A DNA stretch of 50,519 bases from Woeseiaceae bacterium (GTDB lineage: Bacteria; Pseudomonadota; Gammaproteobacteria; Steroidobacterales; Woeseiaceae), in the NCBI GenBank assembly GCA_021773135.1, contig JAJFKP010000017.1, forward strand, positions 1 through 50,519, given 5' to 3'. A program made the translations under genes and the position numbers. The stretch's first letter is position 1. Every line of letters begins with the position of its first letter. Of the stretch, positions 42,118 to 49,732 are shown in pieces. Under the pieces are notes generated by a model. The model searched no databases. It was not told the origin of the DNA and saw only the letters and a list, made by a program, of their open reading frames with translations.

Positions 42118-42489
42118 ATGACAAATTGCATACGAATAATCGTTATCACCTGTGGACTCACACTGTTTAGCGATGCCTGGGCACTGCGCTGTGGCAATCG
42201 AATCATTCAGGAAGGCATGAGTGAAACACGTGTCATTCAGCTGTGCGGTGAACCCTATTCAACCCGGTTTCTGGGTTACGTATTGCGTCCTCATACCGTA
42301 AAACGTCCGTCCGGAATCGGTGGGCTGAGCTCGCAGCGACACGTCTATGCGGGGTTTCATGAAGAACTGGCAGTCACCGAAATGTTATTCAACTTTGGCC
42401 CACGAAAACTCATGCGCCTGATCCGTTTTGAAGGCGGCCGCCTGACCTATATCGAAACCGCGGGCTACGGGCACCGTCCGAAAGACTAG
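42118..42489 (+). CDS. DUF2845 exported protein
   Basis: About 123 residues from ATG 42118 (a TTG 18 bases earlier is less likely). A signal peptide (I-I-V-I-T-C-G-L-T-L-F-S-D-A-W-A) is followed by L-R-C-G-N-R-I-I-Q-E-G-M-S-E-T-x-V-I-Q-L-C-G-E-P, the DUF2845 signature with its two Cys. Periplasmic protein of unknown role. It stands in the same direction as the bactofilin gene. Confidence 0.88.
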   Translation: MTNCIRIIVITCGLTLFSDAWALRCGNRIIQEGMSETRVIQLCGEPYSTRFLGYVLRPHTVKRPSGIGGLSSQRHVYAGFHEELAVTEMLFNFGPRKLMRLIRFEGGRLTYIETAGYGHRPKD

Positions 42490-42582
42490 CAGTCAGCTTC
42501 GACTGAGTCACAATATTGTTCGTACCGACGGGGTATTATCCGGGTGAGCATTCTGACTTCACCACCGGGAGATTGCCGTTCC

Positions 42583-42990
42583 ATGACTGATTCGAAAAAA
42601 CGCCGCCTTAGAGACGCTGCTGTTGGCCCGGGCACCCTGATCAGCGAAAGTTGCAAGATCGAGGGGCGGATTTCGGGAACCGGTAATTTCATGATTAACG
42701 GGGAAGTCGATGGCGAATGCGACATCGAGGGATCCATTACTTTGGCCAGAAGCGGATACTGCAAGGGCATGTTAAAAGCAGCGTCCGTCATTATCGCCGG
42801 CACTATTGATGGCGACGTGGTCTCCGCAGGGCCGGTAGAAATCAGCAATACGGCCAACATCAGCGGCACCGTTACCGGTCAGGCAATCGCCGTTGCCGAA
42901 GGCGCCGTAGTCGAAGGGGTAATGAAGACGACCGGCAATGACGAACCACAAGGGTATGTGGAGAAACGGCAAGAGAAAACGGGCAAGTAG
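42583..42990 (+). CDS. Bactofilin (polymer-forming cytoskeletal protein)
   Basis: 135 residues from the ATG at 42583 (GGGAG upstream); a GTG at 42544 would add 13 residues. The core (~residues 22-120) is a series of short glycine/valine/isoleucine strands (I-S-G-T-G-N-F, I-N-G-E-V-D-G-E-C, I-A-G-T-I-D-G-D-V, I-S-G-T-V-T-G) that gives the beta-helix of bactofilins. They form membrane-associated filaments that position cell-wall or signalling proteins. The hydrophilic tail is Lys/Gln-rich. Ends one base before the stop of the convergent receiver-OmpA-like gene. Confidence 0.9.
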   Translation: MTDSKKRRLRDAAVGPGTLISESCKIEGRISGTGNFMINGEVDGECDIEGSITLARSGYCKGMLKAASVIIAGTIDGDVVSAGPVEISNTANISGTVTGQAIAVAEGAVVEGVMKTTGNDEPQGYVEKRQEKTGK

Positions 42991-44319
42991 TTAGAAGTTT
43001 TCCGCAAAAATAGACATCTGGACCCGATTGTTCGCTGCTGCGATCATGTTCCAGGCACCGGCGCTCAGTCCGTCAGCGGCTGCCGGGTAGGCCATGACCG
43101 GGTCTGAATTGCCAATTGAAATAATCTCATAACGAATTTTTCCCCCTGAGCGGACATCTGCCAGCCGTATGAAATTGGCAAATGCAATCGATTGTCGCAA
43201 GCCGAATTCGTAAGCCTCACCTGGTGCAAAACCGATTTGATCACAACTTACAGCAGGCACATCTCCCGGCGCCAGTTGGTAACCATCGGTACCTGCAGCA
43301 ATCATGCAGAAGTCCGCGACGTGACTTTCGATGCGCACGACGCCAGAAAAATTCAGCGTTGCAAGCCTGTCGTCAAGTTGCTCGAGCACAGCAAGCCGGC
43401 TGTCGCCCAGTGGTAGATCGTCAAACGCATACTGCGCACTCTGATTGGCACCCCACTCGAGACTTTCAAGCGTCGCAATATACATCGCCTCAATTGTCGC
43501 TTCGTAATTGTCGAATTGCTCACTGGCCTGCAAGATGCTGTTGGCATCACTGTCACGAAGTTGCGCCAGTTCCTGCTGAACCTGGGTGTATTGGCCTTGC
43601 AGGGCTTGCCAACTTTGTTCCCGTTGCCAGTAAAGCCACGCGAACACCATCGTTACAACAGTCAGAATCGCAAGTGAACCCAACAGGAACTGCGGTGGCC
43701 CATCCTGGTCGACCGACTCGACTTCCACGTCCTGCGGCTTTTCTGGCGGCCTGATTTCGTCGACTACCCGAGCGGCAATCGTTTCATAGCTGTCGAGCAA
43801 ATCCCGACGTAGTACCGCTCTTTGTTGATTAAACAGGTCCTGAATCAGAAGTCGCAGATCCTGGTCCAGCATTTCCAGCGCGGGAAACTCGCCGCTGACC
43901 TCTGCCACAGTGGCATCCGCTGATTCGATTTGCTCCTGAGCATGGTCACCGCCGATAACGCGCAGGGATTTTAGAACTTTGGATACCTCGACGGGCTCGA
44001 TTTGCTTGGGCAGCACACCGACTGCGCCGAGGGCGCGCGCCTGGCCGACGTAGAGCTCACCCTCCTGCGAGGTGTACATCATGATCGGAATCGTCGCTGT
44101 ATCGGGATTATTCTTGATTGCAGATACGGCTTCGAAGCCGTCCATGCCCGGCATCAGGTGATCCATGAAAATGACATCCGGACGATGATCGTTCAGATAG
44201 TCCAGGGCATCCTCGGCGGACTCTGCCGTATCGACTTCTAGCTCGTGAGCCTCGAGCATGTTTTTCAGGACCACGCGCGCGGATCTGGAATCATCAACAA
44301 TTAGCGCCGTCTTACTCAC
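42991..44319 (-). CDS. Receiver domain - transmembrane - OmpA-like hybrid protein
   Basis: 442 residues, GTG start (44319) with AAGGATG upstream. Residues 1-120 are a complete response-regulator receiver: acidic D9/D10, phosphoacceptor Asp53, Thr83 and Lys105 all present. A linker with I-Q-D-L-F-N-Q-Q-R-A-V-L-R-R-D-L-L leads to one membrane helix (211-231), then a coiled coil (~235-265). The C-terminal part (~295-440) resembles a divergent OmpA-like domain. It has V-V-R-I-E-S-H-V-A-D for the usual I-x-G-H-T-D, a R-Q-S-I-A-F-A-N-F-I helix, and N-N-R-V-Q-M-S-I at the end, with two Cys in an insertion. This would place the receiver inside and the OmpA-like part in the periplasm. Divergent from the GGDEF-EAL gene. 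Confidence 0.75.
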   Translation of the reverse strand: MSKTALIVDDSRSARVVLKNMLEAHELEVDTAESAEDALDYLNDHRPDVIFMDHLMPGMDGFEAVSAIKNNPDTATIPIMMYTSQEGELYVGQARALGAVGVLPKQIEPVEVSKVLKSLRVIGGDHAQEQIESADATVAEVSGEFPALEMLDQDLRLLIQDLFNQQRAVLRRDLLDSYETIAARVVDEIRPPEKPQDVEVESVDQDGPPQFLLGSLAILTVVTMVFAWLYWQREQSWQALQGQYTQVQQELAQLRDSDANSILQASEQFDNYEATIEAMYIATLESLEWGANQSAQYAFDDLPLGDSRLAVLEQLDDRLATLNFSGVVRIESHVADFCMIAAGTDGYQLAPGDVPAVSCDQIGFAPGEAYEFGLRQSIAFANFIRLADVRSGGKIRYEIISIGNSDPVMAYPAAADGLSAGAWNMIAAANNRVQMSIFAENF

Positions 44320-44640
44320 CGATCATCCTTGTAATACGAGTGCCGTAATTCTTTACAATCTGCCGGAAATCAGTCGAAATTGCACTGTTTCTCTGGTCTC
44401 CCGGCCTCCGATTATGTCACGGAACCTGTTCTTCCCCGCTGTCGAATATTTATGAATCGATCGGTCAGGATTGCAGTGCTAGAATAGCGCTACCCGGGGA
44501 AAAGGCTAGCAGCACGGTCGAATATATTGGATTTTCCTTTACCTCAATTCGCCGTCTATAAAAAAATAAAAACAGGTATTGGCCCCAGGCAACGCATTCA
44601 CTGCGAATTTGCCTGAGCTGCTGGTGTCTGACTAACTATT
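44320..44640. other. Divergent promoter region between the receiver and c-di-GMP genes
   Basis: About 320 bases holding the promoters of two divergent genes. I could not choose convincing hexamers; TAGAAT near 44480 is a possible -10. A stem-loop lies near the GGDEF-EAL start (listed separately). The region lacks the conserved core of known c-di-GMP riboswitches. Confidence 0.45.
44586..44615 (+). promoter_or_regulatory. Stem-loop just upstream of the GGDEF-EAL start
   Basis: CAGGCAA (44586-44592) pairs with TTGCCTG (44609-44615), with an inner CGC/GCG pair. It ends 25 bases before the ATG at 44641 and would lie in the 5' leader, where it could affect translation. Chance cannot be excluded. 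Confidence 0.35.
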
Positions 44641-47088
44641 ATGGCCGGAAGAATTGTACCCAAGTATTTAATACTGTTGTCGACCCTGACGCTGGCCGGC
44701 ACTGCCGCGATATTGACGCTTTTTTACGGTCAGTATCGTTGGTTAACCGCGGACATCGTAGCCAGTAGCGTCGAGCAACATGAAGAAACCCTTGCCGAGG
44801 GTTTCGAACGCAGCACGTTAATGCAGCTTGCCGATATTACGGACAGTATTGCAGATGCCGATGAACTCACTATCGAATCGATTCGCAGTATTCTTAATCG
44901 CGCTATCGCAGTGAACGAATCGTTAGTCGGGCTGCGATTTAATGATCAGGCTCAGATCGACATCACGTCAGGAGTGGTCGCCCAAACGCCAGGAGCGGGG
45001 TCGACAATCTGGACAAGCAGCCAGCTGTTCGTGAGTCAGCCTGTCATCCGGGACGATGTAGAGATCGGCCAACTTACAGGCAGCTTCGGGCTCGAATCGA
45101 TCATTGCCCAAACAGAGACTTTTGAACAGCGATTGGTCGCGCTGGGTACCCAGGATCAGAAAGAGAGTCTTGTCTGGATTGGCGCCGGCGCGCTTGCCAC
45201 TCTTACACTGTGCGCACTGGTCATCTGGATGGTCGCGAGAATGCAGGCGCAGCGCATTCATGCGCTCAAAGTTCAAGCCGAAAAACTGAGCGATTCCGAT
45301 TTCGGTGAACCGCTTAAGGTTGTGCGTGACGATTTGCTGGGCGATCTTGCCGGTGTCTTTAATGACATGCGCGACAAGCTGCAACGCACGACGATATCTC
45401 GAGACTATGTCGACAGTCTGCTGGCGAGTATGAACGAGGCAATCATAGTTACCTCTGACGACGGCATGATCACTCGAATCAACGACGCCACGTCACGCAT
45501 GCTGGGCTATTCGGACGATGAACTGGTCGGTCACCACATCGACCTGATCGTTGACCAGAAGAAGGGCAAAGCACTTGAGACAGGTTCCCAACTGGGCGTG
45601 CCGCGCGAAGCATTCCTGTTATCGAAGGCTGGCGAGCGCATTCCTGTCTCCTACACAAGTTCGGCAATTGAATCCGATGCCGGCACCAGCGGAGACAGAA
45701 TTTACGCAGCGCAAAATATTTCGGAGCGCCGCAAGGCCGAGCAAAGAATTCGATACCTGGCAAGAATTGACGCGCTGACAAAGATTCCCAATCGCATGCA
45801 GTTCCAGCACCTGTTGCAGCGTGCTATCGCGCGGGCCAAGAAGAAGAATCGCACTATCGGGCTCTTCTATATTGACATCGATCATTTCAAGGACATCAAC
45901 GATACGTTTGGTCATTTGGCGGGCGATGCCGCACTGGAAACCGTAGCCGACCGCCTGACGGCGGCACTACCTGTTGATTCGGTGATAGGCCGACTGGCTG
46001 GTGACGAGTTTGCGGTCATTGTCGACAAGCTGCATGACGGCATTGTCAACCGCGACGCACTGGATAAGTTTGCCCGATGTTTGCTCGACCAGCTCGCCGA
46101 ACCGTTTAACGTTCAGGGCAACGAAGTGTTTATGACGGCCAGCATGGGCATTGCTCTATACCCGATTGATGCGCCGAATGTGATTGATCTGATCCGCAAT
46201 GCGGATGCCGCTCTCTACCATTCGAAGAAAGCCGGCGGCAACGTTCATTCATATTACGTTCCGGAGATGAATGAGGCGGCGGTTGAACGTCTGATGACGA
46301 AAAGCAAGCTGAAACGGGCTTTTGAGCGCGACGAGTTGTTGGTTCATTATCAACCGAAGTACGACCTGCGAACCGGAGAAGTGTTTGGCGCAGAAGCACT
46401 CGTCCGCTGGGAGCTGCCGGAGCGTGGCATCATCTTGCCGTCGGATTTTATTCCCATCGCAGAAGAGACGAACCTGATCATCGAAATTGGCGAGTGGGTC
46501 CTTGATCGGGTCTGTGAAGATTTTAGGTATTGGCAGCGGTCCGTCTCGTCCGCCGGACGTGTCTCCGTCAACCTGTCGCTGAAGCAGTTGCGCCAGCCCA
46601 ATTTCATTAGTCGTATCAGTGCAATTCTGCGCAGTTACGAAGTCTCGCCAACCTCTCTCGAGCTTGAAATTACAGAAACAACATTGATGGAGAACCCGAC
46701 TCGTACGATCAAGATACTGAACCAGCTTTATTCGCTCGGACTGCACCTCGCAATCGATGACTTTGGAACCGGGTATTCGTCGCTTAGCGCGCTACAGCAG
46801 TTTCCCATCAGCACCTTGAAGATCGACAAATCGTTTGTACAGGATATTGCCGTCAGTGCGGATGATGCAACGATCGTCGGCACGATTATTCACATGGGTC
46901 AAAGCCTGCAAATGGACGTCGTTGCAGAGGGTGTGGAAACGGAGGAACAGTTGAACTATCTGCAATCCCTCAATTGCACCTATGTACAGGGGCTCCTGTT
47001 CGGCGACCCGATGAGTTCTGATAATTACCTCGAACTTTTACTGGCGCAGAAAGAAGGCACTGACAAATACAAAACACTGTTTGCATAA
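44641..47088 (+). CDS. Membrane-bound HAMP-PAS-GGDEF-EAL protein
   Basis: 815 residues in order. A membrane helix (~9-30), a periplasmic sensor (~35-175), and a second helix (~178-200). Then HAMP (~200-255), PAS (~258-360), GGDEF (~370-540) and EAL (~550-805). The cyclase motif is AGDEF (433-437) rather than GGDEF, and the I-site Arg is not at its usual place. The EAL domain keeps E-A-L (585-587), E-I-T-E-T, D-D-F-G-T-G-Y-S-S, K-I-D-K-S-F and A-E-G-V-E-T, so it should hydrolyse c-di-GMP; the cyclase may be weak or regulatory. It may sense periplasmic signals. Divergent from the receiver-OmpA-like gene. Confidence 0.93.
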   Translation: MAGRIVPKYLILLSTLTLAGTAAILTLFYGQYRWLTADIVASSVEQHEETLAEGFERSTLMQLADITDSIADADELTIESIRSILNRAIAVNESLVGLRFNDQAQIDITSGVVAQTPGAGSTIWTSSQLFVSQPVIRDDVEIGQLTGSFGLESIIAQTETFEQRLVALGTQDQKESLVWIGAGALATLTLCALVIWMVARMQAQRIHALKVQAEKLSDSDFGEPLKVVRDDLLGDLAGVFNDMRDKLQRTTISRDYVDSLLASMNEAIIVTSDDGMITRINDATSRMLGYSDDELVGHHIDLIVDQKKGKALETGSQLGVPREAFLLSKAGERIPVSYTSSAIESDAGTSGDRIYAAQNISERRKAEQRIRYLARIDALTKIPNRMQFQHLLQRAIARAKKKNRTIGLFYIDIDHFKDINDTFGHLAGDAALETVADRLTAALPVDSVIGRLAGDEFAVIVDKLHDGIVNRDALDKFARCLLDQLAEPFNVQGNEVFMTASMGIALYPIDAPNVIDLIRNADAALYHSKKAGGNVHSYYVPEMNEAAVERLMTKSKLKRAFERDELLVHYQPKYDLRTGEVFGAEALVRWELPERGIILPSDFIPIAEETNLIIEIGEWVLDRVCEDFRYWQRSVSSAGRVSVNLSLKQLRQPNFISRISAILRSYEVSPTSLELEITETTLMENPTRTIKILNQLYSLGLHLAIDDFGTGYSSLSALQQFPISTLKIDKSFVQDIAVSADDATIVGTIIHMGQSLQMDVVAEGVETEEQLNYLQSLNCTYVQGLLFGDPMSSDNYLELLLAQKEGTDKYKTLFA

Positions 47089-47242
47089 AACCGTATTGTT
47101 CTCATAACTAATTGTTTTTGCACGTACAAGACGCTTGACTTCACTCCTTCTTGGCGACGTGATTAAATAGCCCGGTCAAATTCGATTTTCGCTCCCACAG
47201 GTCAGAAGAAGACCACTTGGCCTAATACTAAAAGTCAGGACT

Positions 47243-47605
47243 ATGAAAAATATAATTAAGATAGTGTGCACATTTGCAGTGATGTTCGGAACGCAGTCAG
47301 TGCTTGCGTGCGATTATCCGACACGCGTGCTGATTCCGAATGGCAGCACGGCAACGAAGGAAGAAATGATCGAAGGGCAGCGGGGCGTGAAAAAATACGT
47401 CGCTGACATGGAAATCTATCTTGAGTGTATCGTCGATGAAGAGAAAACAGCGCGACGCGAACTCGGAAATCTTGAGGCGGACCAGGAGCAGGAACGCGAG
47501 GACATGCTGAATAAGAAATATAATGCTGCTGTCGACGAGATGGAGCGCTTGGCGGCGCAATTCAACTCCGAAGTTCAGGCCTACAAAGCGCAGGAAGAAG
47601 GTTAA
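47243..47605 (+). CDS. Small exported coiled-coil protein of unknown function
   Basis: 120 residues. Signal peptide (I-I-K-I-V-C-T-F-A-V-M-F-G-T-Q-S-V-L-A) then C-D-Y-P-T-R-V-L-I-P-N-G. The second half is an acidic and basic helix with heptad-like leucines (R-R-E-L-G-N-L-E-A-D-Q-E-Q-E-R-E-D). Two Cys remain after cleavage. No family recognised. Ends just before the terminator that faces the psp operon. Confidence 0.65.
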   Translation: MKNIIKIVCTFAVMFGTQSVLACDYPTRVLIPNGSTATKEEMIEGQRGVKKYVADMEIYLECIVDEEKTARRELGNLEADQEQEREDMLNKKYNAAVDEMERLAAQFNSEVQAYKAQEEG

Positions 47606-47629
47606 GGTTCAACTACGGCGGAAAATAAC

Positions 47630-47658
47630 AAAGCCCGCGTTTGCGCGGGCTTTTTTTT
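47630..47658 (+). terminator. Probably bidirectional intrinsic terminator
   Basis: AAAGCCCGCG (47630-47639) pairs with 47644-47653 around a 4-base loop, and eight T follow (47651-47658). The other side reads TTTGTTATTTT on the minus strand, so it may also end the psp operon transcript. Confidence 0.85.
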
Positions 47659-47687
47659 GAGTGGAATCTGCGGCTGCCGACGTCAAT

Positions 47688-47909
47688 CTACAAGCGATCA
47701 ATTTCACTTTTCAGATCAAATCGGTTCTCGGTTATTATTCTTTCAAGGACCTTGATTCTCTCCTCCAGCTGGTCGATCTTGGCGATTGTTTCCCGAACTT
47801 CTTCGTTTTCTTCCGGCTTGACGTTTTTCTGCTTAATCCAGGTTCGAATCACGCTGGCGATCATCACCACCGTTACGATCCAGATTACTAATACAAAAGA
47901 TCCATTCAT
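47688..47909 (-). CDS. Small membrane coiled-coil protein with a PspC-like tail (last gene of psp operon)
   Basis: 73 residues with one N-terminal helix (M-N-G-S-F-V-L-V-I-W-I-V-T-V-V-M-I-A), then a coiled coil. It ends in L-E-R-I-I-T-E-N-R-F-D-L-K-S-E-I-D-R-L, closely like the end of the upstream PspC (L-E-R-H-I-T-S-P-R-Y-D-L-D-R-E-I). The overall size and single helix recall PspB. AAGGAAA precedes the ATG. It lies 31 bases after the second pspC. Probable extra stress-response component at the inner membrane. Confidence 0.72.
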   Translation of the reverse strand: MNGSFVLVIWIVTVVMIASVIRTWIKQKNVKPEENEEVRETIAKIDQLEERIKVLERIITENRFDLKSEIDRL

Positions 47910-47940
47910 AACGTTTCCTTCTAATCTTCACAGCGTCCGT

Positions 47941-48327
47941 TCACAGGTTCCTGATCTCGCGATCGAGATCATAACGCGGCGATGTTATATGCCTCTCGAG
48001 CCGGGCCAGGCGCGAATCCAGCGATTGAAATCTGCGTTTGACGTCACCAAGAGTCTGTGCCGGCGCAGCCCGAAGCGCTTTCCTGAAATCTGCATCAACA
48101 TGCGGCTGCAATGCGGGATCGGGCGCTGAGGGAATCAGGAAGACTGCCGCAAAATAGATAAGCAAAGTCACTGGCATCGCCATCAGCAACGATACCACTG
48201 CCATGACCCGGGTAACCTTGAGATTGAAACCGAAATAGTCTGCCAGACCGGCACATACGCCAGCGATGACGGCCCGATCCCTGTTGCGGTAGAAACGCCT
48301 GCTGGGAATTTCATCATACCGGTTCAT
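47941..48327 (-). CDS. pspC: Phage shock protein C (PspC), canonical
   Basis: 128 residues. PspC domain (R-R-F-Y-R-N-R-D-R-A-V-I-A-G-V-C-A-G-L-A-D-Y-F) and a membrane helix (V-T-L-L-I-Y-F-A-A-V-F-L-I-P). The C-terminal zipper-like tail is L-A-R-L-E-R-H-I-T-S, as in E. coli PspC. An envelope-stress sensor that recruits PspA with PspB. Start overlaps the stop of the preceding small pspC-like gene (ATGA). Confidence 0.92.
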   Translation of the reverse strand: MNRYDEIPSRRFYRNRDRAVIAGVCAGLADYFGFNLKVTRVMAVVSLLMAMPVTLLIYFAAVFLIPSAPDPALQPHVDADFRKALRAAPAQTLGDVKRRFQSLDSRLARLERHITSPRYDLDREIRNL

Positions 48328-48620
48328 GGGCGACCCCAGTTGTCGTCGCGTGAGTATCGTTTCCAGAACTCATACTCTCGGTGTCTGCCTGAATAAATCA
48401 GTGGTTTCTCCCTGAGCAATAACGTAGCCCCCAGGTAGCTGAGCACCGTCGGCCAAAAGAACAGGACCAGGCTGATGACGGTTATGAGCCGAACGGTGCC
48501 GGTCCTGAAGTGGAACCTGTCGGCAATTCCCGCACAGACGCCGAAAATCCAGCCGTTTTCCCGGTCGCGGTAAAGGCCTCGGAGTGGCCCGAAGTCCAGG
48601 TTCCAGGTGTCTCTGCTCAT
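48324..48620 (-). CDS. Short PspC-domain protein
   Basis: 98 residues. It has the PspC core (L-Y-R-D-R-E-N-G-W-I-F-G-V-C-A-G-I-A-D-R-F) and one membrane helix (V-I-S-L-V-L-F-F-W-P-T-V-L-S-Y-L-G-A) but lacks the leucine-zipper tail. It is a second PspC-type protein in the same operon, between pspB and the full-length pspC, overlapping both by four bases. GGAGGAG precedes its ATG. Confidence 0.88.
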   Translation of the reverse strand: MSRDTWNLDFGPLRGLYRDRENGWIFGVCAGIADRFHFRTGTVRLITVISLVLFFWPTVLSYLGATLLLREKPLIYSGRHREYEFWKRYSRDDNWGRP

Positions 48621-48856
48621 ACTTTTCTCCTCCAGTCTGACGACTCACTATCCAGAATGGTTTCGAGGCTTTCGAGCCGGCTTTCAAGGCGTTGTGCCAA
48701 CACCCACAGATCCTCCAGCATTTTCTCGTCTCCCCCGGATATTTCGCGGGATTGTTTCCATTTGGTAATGAAGTGTAAAACGATATAAAGCGGTGCCGGA
48801 ATGACGATAAATACGATCAACAGCAGGATCAGTAATTCGCCTATTCCGAAATTCAA
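48617..48856 (-). CDS. pspB: Phage shock protein B
   Basis: 79 residues. An N-terminal helix (L-L-I-L-L-L-I-V-F-I-V-I-P-A-P-L-Y-I-V) is followed by a coiled coil ending L-E-T-I-L-D-S-E-S-S-D-W-R, which matches the end of E. coli PspB. The start codon is TTG at 48856, directly after the pspA stop. Acts with PspC to relieve PspA inhibition of PspF. Confidence 0.9.
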   Translation of the reverse strand: MNFGIGELLILLLIVFIVIPAPLYIVLHFITKWKQSREISGGDEKMLEDLWVLAQRLESRLESLETILDSESSDWRRKV

Positions 48857-49543
48857 TTACTCGGCCTCCGCTGCTGTGTCCGCCTCTTTCGCAACTCGCT
48901 TTTTGAGATCCGCAAGTTCCTGCGCGACCGAGTCTTCGGCCTCGAGCCCTGCCAGTTCGTGGTTGAGGTCTTTTGGCAGGCCAAGGTCATAGGCTTCAAT
49001 TCGTCCTTCAACGTCGTCGATGCGCTGCGTGTATTGCTCAAACCGTATCATTGCGTCATCGATCTGGTAGTCATGAATTTTTTTCCTTGCTGCCAGTCGA
49101 CTATTGGCAGTCTTGTGACGCGCCAGCAATGACTTTTGCCTCACCTTTGCATCCTGCAGTTTTTTCTCAAGCCGGGATATGTCTTCGTTGAGTTTGCTCA
49201 AGCCTTCGTCGATTGCTGCATAATCTGCACGAAGCAATTCCACTGCCGAAGATGCCCGAGATTTTTCAATCAGCGCCGCCTTCGCCAGGTCTTCTCTGCC
49301 TTTGCGTAAGGCCAATTCTGCCTTGCCGTCCCATTCACGTTCCTCACGCTCAAGATGCCCAAGTTTGCGGTTCAGGTCTTTTTTGTCGGCAATCGATCTG
49401 GCAGCTGCCGAACGTACTTCCACCAGTGTGTCTTCCATTTCCTGGATCATCAGTCGCACAATTTTCTCGGGATCCTCTGCTTTATCGAGAATCGCGTTGA
49501 TGTTTGAGTTCACGATGTCGCTGAATCTCGTGAATATGCCCAT
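48857..49543 (-). CDS. pspA: Phage shock protein A
   Basis: The 228-residue PspA/IM30 protein is almost entirely helical coiled coil. It begins M-G-I-F-T-R-F-S-D-I-V-N-S-N-I-N-A-I-L-D-K-A-E-D-P, the family N-terminus. It stabilises stressed inner membranes and inhibits PspF. AGGA precedes the ATG. First gene of the operon. A sigma-54 promoter lies about 40 bases upstream. Confidence 0.96.
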   Translation of the reverse strand: MGIFTRFSDIVNSNINAILDKAEDPEKIVRLMIQEMEDTLVEVRSAAARSIADKKDLNRKLGHLEREEREWDGKAELALRKGREDLAKAALIEKSRASSAVELLRADYAAIDEGLSKLNEDISRLEKKLQDAKVRQKSLLARHKTANSRLAARKKIHDYQIDDAMIRFEQYTQRIDDVEGRIEAYDLGLPKDLNHELAGLEAEDSVAQELADLKKRVAKEADTAAEAE

Positions 49544-49583
49544 TGCTATGTCCTCTTTATGGCTAACGTTGCATACCTACTGT

Positions 49584-49599
49584 TGCAGTAACCGTGCCA
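49584..49599 (-). promoter_or_regulatory. Sigma-54 promoter of the psp operon
   Basis: On the minus strand the sequence TGGCACGGTTACTGCA matches the -24/-12 consensus (TGGCACG-N4-TTGCA) except C for T at the -12 block's first base. Start would be near 49573, leaving a short leader of about 30 bases before pspA. Confidence 0.85.
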
Positions 49600-49674
49600 A
49601 CTGTGTGGCCGGATATTAAGTTACTGTTTTTAAATTACTTAATCGAATTTCAGCGCGATTGCCAGGAACTCCTG

Positions 49675-49693
49675 TTTAGCCAAATAGGCTAAA
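49675..49693. promoter_or_regulatory. Inverted repeat, candidate PspF enhancer site 1
   Basis: TTTAGCC-AAATA-GGCTAAA is a perfect 7-bp inverted repeat with a 5-base spacer, centred about 112 bases upstream of the predicted psp start. This is the position expected for an upstream activating sequence of a sigma-54 activator. Confidence 0.6.
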
Positions 49694-49715
49694 TATTTGT
49701 TTTTTTGACGAGAAT

Positions 49716-49732
49716 TTGGTCTATTTGACCAA
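49716..49732. promoter_or_regulatory. Inverted repeat, candidate PspF enhancer site 2 at the pspF start
   Basis: TTGGTC-TATTT-GACCAA is a perfect 6-bp inverted repeat with the same 5-base AT spacer, centred 40 bases from site 1. It abuts the ATG of pspF (49732), so binding could also restrict pspF expression. Confidence 0.55.

Noticed and set aside
44320-44640. c-di-GMP riboswitch upstream of the GGDEF-EAL gene
   Set aside because: The conserved core of known c-di-GMP aptamers is absent; only a simple stem-loop is present.
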